From Serripes groenlandicus (lineage: Eukaryota > Mollusca > Bivalvia > Cardiida > Cardiidae): a stretch of 64,000 nucleotides of DNA. The notes beneath the pieces are model-generated. The model did not search any database and had not been told where the DNA came from. It worked only from the letters and a program-made list of their open reading frames with translations. This document shows, piece after piece, positions 56,901-64,000 of the stretch; the stretch's first letter is position 1, and every line of letters begins with the position of its first letter. The position numbers and the translations under genes were made by a program. Location: contig JASEVX010000008.1 in assembly GCA_031761405.1 (NCBI GenBank), forward strand, positions 71,898,723 to 71,962,722, written 5' to 3'.

Positions 56901-59900
56901 ATTAACATTGTAAGAATTTTACAAGACTGATCGTATGATCTACACACGAGCTGTCCGAAAGAGAGCGCGTTCGACCGTTTTAGTGCTTGCCAAAAAACCA
57001 AAATGAATTGCAGTAAAAAGGCAAAACAAAGAATATATATATTTGTCTAAGTGTAAACAATGGTCATTAGCAGCAATATGTCAAGTAAAGAGTAACCTTA
57101 TTGAAATGTTTTACACCTGAACACTACAGCAAAGTTTGAGATGGTTAAGTCAAAAATTGGCTGGTACAAAAAAAATGAACCGAGATTCTATGTGGATAGA
57201 GAGACTTAGTTTTTTTAAAAATTCTTGACAGAGTTTCATTCTCTGGTCTCCTTATGCGGGTCATCATGGTAACAAGTATTCCAACTTTCAAAACAATATT
57301 CAAAAGGATAAAGTCAGTATTTGGATTTTAGCCAGATTCAATGTATTTTCTTAGTTGAAAAATAATCCAAAAGGGTAGGTACATTTTGGATTTTACACAG
57401 AATCAATGTATTTTCTAAGTTGAAAAGGGGCCATAATTATTACAAAACGTTGACAGAGTTGTGCACTCTTGTCTGTTGATGGAGGTAATGATGGTGAACA
57501 AGTATTGTAAGTTTAACAGCAATAGCTCTAATTGTTTTGAAACAAATTCTGTCCGAAAGACAGGGCGCTCAACTTGTTAGTGCTTGCCAATTTGCAGTGA
57601 TACCTCTGAACACTACAGCAAAGTTTGAAATGGTTGAGTGAAAATATAAGCTGGTACATAAAAACGAACCGAGACACTAAGTCGTAAAAGGGTCAAATAA
57701 TTATCAATTCATTGACAATGTTATCTTGCTCTTGCTTTAAGACGGGGGTATTATGGTAAACAAGTTTCTACGGGATTACAGCAATATCTAAAAGGGTTGA
57801 GTCAATATTTGTTTTTTACCGAGATTCAATGTTTTTAATAAGTCGACACACAGCCACAATTATTACATACACCTTGACAGAGTTATGCACTGTTGTGTGT
57901 TGATGAAGGTTATGATTGTAAACAAGAATTGTAACTTTCTAAGCTATATCTCTTAAATTTTATGTCGAAATAGAGACATAATTCTTAGAAAAACCTTTAC
58001 AGAGTTATGTTCTTTGATCTGTTGATGGACGTTATGTGACCACGTGTTGTAAGTTACAAAGCTATATCTGTCATGGTTTTGTTAAAAAGTTACGTGGTAC
58101 AAAAATCGTAAACATGGTGTGACGCCAACGTAGACGTCGACGCCGAGGCGTATATGATAGCTTGATTTGTCTTCGAAAGATCGGGCTAACAAAGTTGGGT
58201 GATACTGAAAACTTAACCAAAATTCAATCGAAAATGGGAAAATATTGTTACAACATCCTTTACAGAGTTATGTACTCGTGTCGTTGAATCAGGTAATGAT
58301 GATATCATCAAGTATTGTAAGTTTCAAAGCAATATCTGTAATGGTTTTGATAAAAGTGAGGTGGTTCAAAGATATTAACAAAAGTGTGACGCAAACATCT
58401 GATTGGATGAAGTACAATGTTGTTCTGTTACCACACACTTTATGTTATGTGTACACAACTGGAGACATTACATGTGAGCTGTCCGATTACTTCAGTCGGT
58501 AGAGTACTCGAAATGAAATTTAGAGGTCCCGGGTTCGAGTCCCAAACTGGTTGCATACTTTTTTATCCAAACTTCGGTAATATTTAGTTTATAAAACGAT
58601 CAACAGAACGCACATCTACGTTTCGTGTGCACAGCACATTTTATATGTGTCTCCCATAGGCAGTACCGGAAATGTAAGCATCATGTCGATTGGTTTATGT
58701 GTATTATATTATGTTCTATTAAAACATCAAAACGATAGTGGAACAATCAAATGGTTGATGTTGGAGCGTAGCGGAGGCAAAAGGTATTGTTGTCTGACGT
58801 TGGTCAACGAATGATGTGTAGAATCTCCTAATTGTCTTTGGTCTGAACCTATGTTTATGATGTTAGAGATATGGCATACTCCTGATTAAGTCAGAAGTAT
58901 TAAGCTTGAAGTGTGACCTAGACCGTTTAAGGAGCCTTTGCTTTGAAACCTTTCCCCTTTTTCTTACAATGTAATTTTTGTATCAATTATCTTTACTTTA
59001 TCATCAAATGTCCCTAATTAACCCTTTCAACTTCCACGTGCCACGCATTGTTATGTATCTGCAGTAGATGTTATTTGAAAACATATTCTAAAGGTAATAC
59101 CTTCATTTATAGAGATTTTCTACATTTGTTTAGCTTTTTTCAAAATTCATCCGCTGGAGATTTATTGTATGTGGGAAAGGGTTTACGAATTTAGAGAAAT
59201 GGCCTATGAAGGAAGAATTGATCTGTTATGACACCATGTACCACCTCGCAAAAAAAATATGACTTGTATGACATTGTGAATATGCAGGTATGCTTACATA
59301 TACCTATATAATGTGTAATAACAACACTTTGACTTGTGTGTGAATATGCATATATGATAATATACCTATACAATGTGTAATAACAACACTCACCATGACT
59401 GATGTGTGAATATACATACATAATATACCTATACAATGTGTAATAACAACACTCACCATGACTTGTGTGTGAATATGCATACATAATATACCTATACAAT
59501 GTGTAATAACAACACTCACCATGACTTGTGTGTGAATATACATACATAATATACCTATACAATGTGTAATAACAACACTCACCATGACTTGTGTGTGAAT
59601 ATGCATACATGATAATATACCTATACAATGTGTAATAACAACACTCACCATGACTGATGTGTGAATATACATACATAATATACCTATACAATGTGTAATA
59701 ACAACACTCACCAAGACTGGTGTGTGAATATACATACATAATATACCTATACAATGTGTAATAACAACACTCACCATGACTTGTGTGTGAATATACATAC
59801 GTAATATACCTATACAATGTGTAATAACAACACTCACCATCACTGCTGTGTGAATATACATACATACTATACCTATACAATGTGTAATAACAACACTCAT

Positions 59901-62900
59901 CATGACTGGTATGTGTATATGCATACATAATATACCTATACATTGTGTAATAACAACACTCACCAAGACTGGTGTATGAATATACATACATAATATACTT
60001 ATACAGTGCGTTATAACAACACTCACTATGACTTGTGTGAATATACATACATAATATACCTATACAATGTGTAATAACAACACTCACCATGACCGGTGTG
60101 TGAATATACATACATAATATACCTATACAATGTGTAATAACAACACTCACCATGACTGGTGTGTGAATATACATACATAATATACCTATACAATGTGTAA
60201 TAACAACACTCACTATGACTTGTGCGTGAATATGCATACATGATAATATACTTATAGAATGTGTAATAACAACACTCACCATGACTGGTGTGTGAATATA
60301 CATACATAATATACCTATACAATGTGTAATAACAACACTCACCATGACTTGTGCGTGAATATCCATACATGATAATATACCTATACAATGTGTAATAACA
60401 ACACTCACCATGACTTGTGCGTGAATATGCATACATGATAATATATCTATACAATGTGTAATAACAACACTCACCAAGACTGGTGTGTGAATATACATAC
60501 ATGATATACCTATACAATGTGTAATAACAACACTCACCATGACTGCTGTGTGAATATACCTACATAATATACATATACAATGTGTAATATCAACACTCAC
60601 CATGGCTTGTGTGTGAATATGCATACACAAAATACATATAAAATGTGTAATAACAACACTCACCATGAATTGTGTGTGAATATGCATACATGATAATATA
60701 CCTATAAAATGTGTAATAACAACTCACCAATGACGGTTATTGAAACGGTCACGGTCACTGTATTTGTTCCATCTGAGGCCTGAAATTACAATTGAGCAAT
60801 ATTTGTCAGAAATCTTCTTCTTCTTGTTCATATTACTAAGAACACATGTATCGCCTCCCACTATGTCAGTTAGTGAAAGTGACTATGTGATAGACAGACC
60901 GAATAAAGCAGGCATCTCACAGTTTATTAACCATTGATTTTATTACAGGAATTCTTTCCACAGAATGATTTATTTTGATACAAGAATTCTGTTCCAGAAT
61001 GATTTATTTTGATAAAGGAATTCCATCTCCGAATGATTTATTCTGATATAGGCATTTTGTCCCCGAATGATTTATTTTGATACAGATATTCTGTCCCGAA
61101 ATGATTTATTTTGATACAAGAATTCTGTCTCAGAATGATTTATTTTGATACAGGAATTCTGTCCCGGAATGATTTATTTTGATACAGGAAATAAGTCCCT
61201 AAATGATTTATTTTGATACATGAAGTATGTCCCCGAATTATTCATTTAGATACAGGAATTCTGTTCCAGAATAATTCATTTTGAAACAGGAATTATGTCC
61301 CCAAATGATTTATTTTGATTTATTTTGATACAGGAATTATGTCCCTGAATGATTTATTTTGATACAGGAATTTGGCACCGGAATGATTTGTTTACGTGTT
61401 TTTGCACACGTTTGTTATCGGAGGGTAAATTCATGGGAAATTAGAATTCTCATAGAATTTATATGTAACATAATATTATAGATGAAAATTTTTCTCTCGT
61501 AGCTGAACTTATCTTAATGAAAGTAGATGTGTTAACCCTTTCCCACACACTGCAAATCTGCAGACGACCTTGAAAACATATTGTTTTATAGGTAGGTAGT
61601 GGCATTATTCATTGATAATTATCCAGGCAATTTTAATCATTCTCTGGGAAAAGTTTGACACTAGGAAATTATGGGTTGTGCTTCTCCCAAGATCTTTCTA
61701 TAATTCTTCAGTTTATGTAATATTATGTACAAAATGTTTACCTGTATAATCAAACTATAAGATGGCGTTGATGCTAACTGAGTGCTATCAGATACAGTGA
61801 TCCTTCCGTTGCTCGAATCCAGTGAAAATGTAACAGGGGAGTTTCCAGCTTGAAACAAATGATAACATATATTAATATTCAAATTTTTAATTAAACCTTT
61901 CCCATATGTAGACACATTTTGACTCTCTGAAGCAGACTCCTTTCGAAAATCAACATAAGTTTCATATTCTAAGGCTCTCCTAATCTATATCCCCTTTCCC
62001 ACATTTACATTTCCCTCTATCTGATGTATCTGCTGGAGACAACATTTGAAAACATTTTGGCAAAGAGGACAAATTGCTCATAATGAGCATTTGATCTTTT
62101 TGCCACAATGTTTCTAACTTTTGTTTAATGATTGTCCTTTCATTTAAATACAGTTTAAATATGTTTGACATAATGTTTCAGTCATCTGCAGCTGATTTGT
62201 TGTATGTGGGAATGGGTTGAATAGTGTAAAACAAACAGATTTAGTACTCACATATTAAACTGTGGGTAAAAGCTGATTTGTTGTATGTGGAAAGGGTTGA
62301 ATAGTATAAAATAAACATATTCAGTACTCACATGCTAAACTGTAGTTAACAGCTGATTTGTTTTATATGGGAAGGTGTTGAATAGTGTATAATAAACACA
62401 TTCAGTACTCACATGTTAAACTGTAGGTAACAGTTGCTGTTGCATCTTTGTCAGTTGCATTTGCATTGAAAACTTGGTATCCTGTAAAATGCAATTTATC
62501 AACCTGTTAACTCATTTCTGATAATCAAACTTCTGACGTATTTGCAGCAAATTATTTTTTAAAAAATTCCATTATTAAGACGCTTATCATCAATTATGTT
62601 CAATAATTGTACTTGTTATCATTTATATAAGAATTTCTGTAATTTCTATTTTCTTATAATCTTCTTAACCCTTTTCCACAAACAAAAAATGCAGCAGATA
62701 ACCTTAAACAATAAGGAAAGAATTAAGTCAATTGTAGATTTAATGCAAGTTGCAAAGAGTTGGTTTAAATATAGAAAATCTTTGAAAATGGAAGTATTTT
62801 TATCATATAAATCCTCTCTAGGAGTGTTGAAATGCCATTACATAAATATCATATGACACTACACAAAAATCATAGTAAAAGTACTTGTTTGGTTTCCAGT

Positions 62901-63436
62901 CTGACGCTCAAGTCTTTGTTACAACGCGAAATACGGATCATAAATCACTTAACGTGGTAAAAAGAATATCTCATTCGTGTTTATTTATTATCACTTTTAA
63001 TACACTCGTTAACTAAGCTGAATATTGCGCTCGCCACGGCTCGCGGCCTGTCATCCTATTAAACTCGTTTAATAAAAGTGATAATAAGTAAACAGTCATG
63101 AAATATTCTCTATTTATTGAGTTGAGTTGAAAACATTATTGCAAAAGATGAACTTTCTCATCATGAACAATTTCTCCTTTTAACACAATGTATCAACAAA
63201 AACATCTGCATTAGATGCGTCAAACAAAATGCATCTGTATGTGGTAAACGGTGAAAGTCAATTGGAAAATGAATTCTGTGAACTATGACCACTAAGTGTA
63301 TATCTTACCATTACTAACAGAGTCATATAAGGAGGCACTGTATAGCGTTCCTTGAAACGCAGGCGTAAACTCATTGAGGTCATTGATGTTCAGGGTATAC
63401 ATAACACTGTTCACTGTCGTCGTACCATCGGATACT
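50789..63436 (-). CDS. cadherin-repeat transmembrane protein, 3' part of gene (six exons)
   Basis: Joining the six minus-strand exons listed separately gives an uninterrupted C-terminal segment of about 214 residues. It reads, in order: the end of one cadherin repeat with its linker (SDGTTTVNS, NINDLNEFTPAF), a full last repeat (NATDKDATATVTYSLTSGN, FSLDSSNGRITV, YSLIIQASDGTNTVTVTVSI), a short Thr/Gly/Asn stalk, a single hydrophobic helix (VALLILLVVAVFY followed by RKK stop-transfer), and a cytoplasmic tail of about 60 residues ending PPPDY. Calcium-site residues typical of cadherins are visible (DLNE linker, DKD, ASDG). Such proteins mediate calcium-dependent adhesion or signalling at the cell surface. 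The tail lacks a recognisable catenin-binding region, so a classical cadherin is unlikely. All five internal joins keep frame and use GT-AG sites. The 5' part lies beyond the right edge. Confidence 0.88.
51440..51660. repeat. palindromic-element fragments
   Basis: AACACTTTCCCACAAACAGA and CCGTTCCCACATACAGCACA with CTGCAACAGTCG are two left-end fragments of the palindromic family. Both lie in the cadherin-gene intron. The bases 50958-51439 between the last coding exon and here hold nothing recognisable. Confidence 0.5.
51675..52525 (+). repeat. dispersed repeat with ordered landmarks
   Basis: Starts AACAAGAGGGCCATGATATC and CCCGGATCGCTAACCTGAGT. Continues with repeated ATCATCAAGACAACCATT, GTTAACAAGATTTT and TTGACCTAGTGACCTAGTTT segments at roughly 130-150 bp. 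Ends TTTGTACTAAGGTGAGCTAA. It shares its organisation and 3' terminus with 38150-38790. Intronic with respect to the cadherin gene. Confidence 0.8.
52530..52615. repeat. palindromic TTAA-type element, right half
   Basis: TTTCTTGCTTGGTCATAATG then TTTTCAAAAG, ATCTGCTGCAGAAAGCATC and TATATGGGAAAGG. Confidence 0.6.
52640..53110. repeat. tandem repeat of about 120-190 bp, 3-4 copies, with a G14 run
   Basis: GAACTGATGTAACACAAACT with AAAATAGGAGTG, GTCCATGTGTATTAT, GAGAGTATTACAGAAGCAGA and GGTCAAAGCAATAGGAGGAT recur. One copy has a run of 14 G at 52842-52855. Confidence 0.85.
53232..53425. mobile_element. palindromic TTAA-type element
   Basis: Left end TACCCTTTCCCACATATTAA and AGCAGCAGACAACTTTGAAA. 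The right arm is diverged (GAGACGTCTACTGCACCGG, GTGTAGGCAAGTG). The centre is replaced by an AT-rich piece. Confidence 0.6.
53880..54185 (+). repeat. dispersed repeat terminus
   Basis: Includes AAGGGCCATAATTATATGCA, AAGGTTTGTCGCCGATGCCG and ACAGGGTGAGTACAATAGCT then AGTTGAGCTAAAA. Related CG-rich terminal motifs (GACGTCGACGCCGAGGCG with GATAGCT) occur at 58124. From 53426 to 53879 nothing is recognised. Confidence 0.65.
54238..54400. mobile_element. palindromic TTAA-type element next to the transmembrane exon
   Basis: ATTTCCTACATGCAGATGG and TTCTGCAGCAGAGGGC at the left; TTTAAAGTTGTCTGCTGCAG with ATGTGTTGAATATG at the right. It ends 25 bp from the donor of exon 54425-54545. Confidence 0.65.
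54425..54545 (-). CDS. cadherin-like gene, transmembrane exon
   Basis: 121-nt exon, acceptor TTTGTTCTATAG, donor AAAAAGAT|gtaagt. It codes (A)SGTDKQNATNGDIGLQVGLP, TTGVALLILLVVAVFYRKK and two bases of Ile. The hydrophobic core GVALLILLVVAVFY is followed by RKK, a standard type I stop-transfer arrangement with the N-terminus outside. NAT is a potential N-glycosylation site in the stalk. The split Ala codon (G|CT) joins exon 60728-60779 directly. Confidence 0.85.
54560..54690. repeat. palindromic-element fragment
   Basis: AACTATTTCCCGCATTTTGA, TTTGCAGCAAGATTAG and TTTTTTTCTTTTGCCGAAAT with GTTTCCAACT. From 54691 to 55190 no recognisable feature remains. Confidence 0.5.
55190..56480. repeat. 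tandem array of about 95-bp units, about 14 copies
   Basis: Each unit has AACCTTAGCTATAAATAGTA, CACATGTGGTAATG, TGTGTTCATCTGACATACTT and GAATTGTATAAATGAGTAG. Starts of CACATGTG lie at roughly 93-99-bp steps (for example 55503, 55601, 55696, 55791, 55884). Every unit carries a TATAAATA box and the palindrome CACATGTG. It sits in the intron between the last cadherin-repeat exon and the transmembrane exon. Confidence 0.95.
56930..58345 (+). repeat. dispersed repeat, three to four long diverged units
   Basis: CTGTCCGAAAGAGAGCGCG and CTGTCCGAAAGACAGGGCGC begin two units (56950, 57550). ACACTACAGCAAAGTTTGA, AATCAATGTATTTTCTAAGT, TTGACAGAGTTGTGCACT and AAACAAGTATTGTAAGTTT recur in each. The block is non-coding and intronic. 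Between 56481 and 56929 nothing is recognised. Confidence 0.8.
58468..58556 (+). mobile_element. tRNA-like sequence (SINE head or tRNA pseudogene)
   Basis: GAGCTGTCCGATTACTTCAG then TCGGTAGAGTAC matches box A, and GTCCCGGGTTCGAGTCCCAA matches box B with a pairing T-stem. TTTTTT follows, which could terminate RNA polymerase III. The acceptor ends do not pair well, and no SINE body of the other families follows. From 58557 to 59018 nothing else is recognised. Confidence 0.5.
59019..59188. mobile_element. palindromic TTAA-type element
   Basis: TTAACCCTTTCAACTTCCAC and GTATCTGCAGTAGATG at the left; AAAATTCATCCGCTGGAGAT and TTGTATGTGGGAAAGGGTTT at the right. The centre is shortened. Confidence 0.7.
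59288..60727 (-). repeat. 63-bp array built on a cadherin exon-intron junction, about 22 copies
   Basis: On minus, the unit is ATGGTGAGTGTTGTTATTAC, ACATTGTATAGGTATATTAT, GTATGTATATTCACACACAAGTC (63 bp; 66 bp in the GATAATATA variants). The array begins at the donor of exon 60728-60779, whose sequence ATTG|gtgagttgttattacac is the first unit. Each further unit repeats ATG|GTGAGTGT, a good 5' splice-site match. Since 63 and 66 are multiples of three, open frames of 498, 240 and 163 codons exist with a 21-residue period (VMVSVVITHCIGILCMYIH). They lie in an intron and are not supported as genes. Confidence 0.95.
60728..60779 (-). CDS. cadherin-like gene, exon ending the last cadherin repeat
   Basis: 52-nt exon, acceptor CAATTGTAATTTCAG, donor GTCATTG|gtgagt. 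It codes ASDGTNTVTVTVSITVI plus one base. ASDG followed by alternating Thr/Val is the final beta strand and calcium-site motif of cadherin repeats. It joins the preceding exon in phase 0 after IIQ and the transmembrane exon through a split Ala codon. Its donor is the founder of the 63-bp array downstream. Confidence 0.85.
60945..61392. repeat. minisatellite of about 33-40 bp, about 12 copies
   Basis: GAATGATTTATTTTGATACA then GGAATTCTGTCCC repeats with small changes (GAATTATGTCCCC, GAAATAAGTCCCT). It lies in a cadherin-gene intron, 165 bp upstream of the exon at 60779. Confidence 0.93.
61742..61848 (-). CDS. cadherin-like gene, middle exon of the last cadherin repeat
   Basis: 107-nt exon, acceptor CATTTGTTTCAAG, donor ATACAG|gtaaac. 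It codes (S)GNSPVTFSLDSSNGRITV and SDSTQLASTPSYSLIIQ. The F-L-S-NG-I-V and YSL-I-Q patterns are diagnostic of cadherin strands. A fragment of the palindromic family (AAACCTTTCCCATATGTAGA) begins 45 bp upstream of its acceptor, and another lies at 61534-61580. Confidence 0.88.
61985..62221. mobile_element. palindromic TTAA-type element, long copy
   Basis: CCCCTTTCCCACATTTACAT, GGCAAAGAGGACAAATTGCT, CATAATGAGCATTTGATC, TTTTTGCCACAATGTTTC and TTGTTGTATGTGGGAATGGG in order, with inverted arms. The right end lies beside the duplicated donor segments of exon 62413-62481. Confidence 0.75.
62238..62412 (-). repeat. two extra copies of the exon-2 donor region, 80-bp step
   Basis: On plus, TAGTACTCACATATTAAACT (62242), CAGTACTCACATGCTAAACT (62322) and the authentic CAGTACTCACATGTTAAACT (62403) are spaced 80-81 bp. 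Each copy carries, on minus, the last 20-odd exon bases and the donor CAT|GTGAGTACTG. The spacer is the right end of the palindromic element. The duplication therefore spans an exon end, its donor and a transposon end. Confidence 0.85.
62413..62481 (-). CDS. cadherin-like gene, first exon of the last cadherin repeat
   Basis: 69-nt exon, acceptor AATTGCATTTTACAG, donor TAACAT|gtgagt. It codes (G)YQVFNANATDKDATATVT and YSLT. ATDKDA is the calcium-binding DxD region. Split Gly (G|GA) and Ser (T|CT) codons join it to both neighbours without changing frame. Confidence 0.87.
62510..62720. repeat. palindromic-element fragments
   Basis: GACGTATTTGCAGCAAATTA at 62534 and AACCCTTTTCCACAAACAAA with ATGCAGCAGATAACC at 62667. 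An 86-codon plus frame starting in this region is AT-biased and not convincing. The bases 62721-63115 hold nothing else. Confidence 0.5.
63118..63255. mobile_element. palindromic TTAA-type element, compact copy
   Basis: AAAACATTATTGCAAAAGAT, AACTTTCTCATCATGAACAA and TTTCTCCTTTTAACACAATG form the centre. ATGCATCTGTATGTGGTAAA is the right end. Confidence 0.65.
63309..63436 (-). CDS. cadherin-like gene, exon spanning a cadherin linker
   Basis: 128-nt exon, acceptor TACCTTTATTGTAG (or the AG two bases later, 63434), donor TAGTAATG|gtaaga. It codes VSDGTTTVNSVMYTLNI, NDLNEFTPAFQGTLYSASLY and DSVSN plus one base. DLNEFTPAF corresponds to the DxNDxxPxF linker between cadherin repeats. This is the most 5' exon in the window; its partner upstream is outside. 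Confidence 0.87.
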
Positions 63437-63489
63437 CTACAATAAAGGTAGAGAAACTACAATCGTGTAACCCTCAAGAAAATGTTGTT

Positions 63490-64000
63490 GAAAAGGTTTA
63501 CCCGACGGAGCGCGGTGTTGGGGAGGAAGGACAAGTTTTTCTAATTTGATGGGCGAGTTAACCGACCGAGAGGGTGCCGGGGTTGAGGAGAGCAATGACA
63601 AGCTATTGTTATTTGACGGGCGGGTTATCCGACAGAAAGGATGCGGGGTTGGGGAGAGGACGGACAAGCTATTCTGTTTTGATGGGCGTGTTACCCGACA
63701 TAAAGGGGGCCCATGTTTGGAGAGGAAGGACAAGCTTTTGTTATTTTATAGGCGAGTTACCCGAGGGAAAGGGTGCCCGGGTTGGTGAGAGGAAGGACAA
63801 GCTATTCTGTTTTGATGGGCGAGTTATCCGATAGAAAGGGGACCCAGGTTTGGGATAGGAAAGACAAGCTATTGTTATTTGACGGGCGAGTCACCCAACA
63901 GAGAGGGGGCCCGGGTTTGGGAGAGCAAGGACAAGCTATTGTTCGTTGATGGGCGAGTCACCCGACGGAGAGGGGTACCAGGTTGGAAAGGGTAAAGACA
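63490..64000. repeat. 68-bp GC-richer minisatellite array, at least 7 copies, cut by the window edge
   Basis: GATGGGCGAGTTACCCGACG, GAGAGGGGTGCCCGGGTTGG and GGAGAGGAAGGACAAGCTAT build the unit. Starts at 63813 and 63881 give the 68-bp step. The third position differs (TATTCTGTTTT versus TATTGTTATTT) in alternating copies. The open frames of 80-98 codons over it shift between units and are incidental. It begins about 55 bp upstream of the cadherin acceptor at 63437. Confidence 0.93.

Noticed and set aside
58468..58556. Functional tRNA gene
   Set aside because: Box A and B look good and T6 follows, but the acceptor stem does not pair convincingly and many SINE heads here look similar. Kept as a tRNA-like element.
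59191..60687. 498-codon minus-strand open frame
   Set aside because: It lies wholly in the 63/66-bp array; the unit length being a multiple of three keeps any stop-free frame open. Three different frames are open over parts of it, and the array is intronic to the cadherin gene.
63437..63834. 80-98-codon frames at the right edge
   Set aside because: They cross the 68-bp array, whose period is not a multiple of three, so the translated repeat changes frame each unit. No protein family resembles it.

Overview
This is a 64 kb stretch of AT-rich, repeat-dense eukaryotic nuclear DNA. It has no operons, rRNA operon, CRISPR array or long single-exon genes. Three things point to a marine invertebrate, most likely a bivalve mollusc: tRNA-derived SINEs ending in a (CAAT)n tail, large minisatellite arrays every few kb, and low-copy dispersed blocks of a kind I associate with clam and mussel genomes. 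The assignment is an inference; no species marker is present.

The one convincing gene lies on the minus strand at 50.8-63.4 kb. It is the 3' end of a cadherin-repeat membrane protein, reconstructed from six short exons (63436-63309, 62481-62413, 61848-61742, 60779-60728, 54545-54425, 50957-50789). All phases agree and every exon except the last ends at a consensus GT donor. Together they encode a cadherin linker, one cadherin repeat, a short juxtamembrane stalk, one transmembrane helix and a basic tail of about 60 residues ending in a PPxY motif. The gene continues beyond the right edge.

A second, weaker minus-strand locus spans about 34.7-41.7 kb. Phase-compatible exons of an unrecognised protein (a, b, c, d) are mixed with tandemly duplicated and broken copies. 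One copy carries an in-frame TGA and another uses a different acceptor. An orphan exon resembling the C-terminal FAD-domain region of proline dehydrogenase lies at 32.75-32.90 kb.

The left part (0-31 kb) is mostly repeats. From left to right: a 44-bp array with about 40 copies (0.2-2.0 kb); arrays of 51, 36 and 53 bp (3.8-6.3 kb); a duplicated block at 6.8-7.8 kb; TIR elements; SINEs; and fossils of a non-LTR retrotransposon (ORF1-like, endonuclease and reverse-transcriptase pieces at 12.7-13.6, 14.9-15.3, 17.9, 18.6-19.2 and 23.0-24.2 kb). A palindromic element with ends reading TTAACCCTTTCCCACAT recurs more than 20 times across the whole window.

The most unusual signal is the relation between tandem arrays and functional modules. 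Two introns of the cadherin gene begin with arrays whose unit spans the exon-intron junction, so the authentic donor is followed by about 22 copies (63-bp unit) or 2 copies (80-bp unit) of donor-like sequence. The 44-bp array at the left edge carries GGTAAGT in nearly every unit. The 33-bp array at 43.9-45.25 kb is an amplification of the box-A half of a tRNA-derived SINE whose parent copy abuts it. Long open frames inside these arrays follow from unit lengths divisible by three and are not genes.
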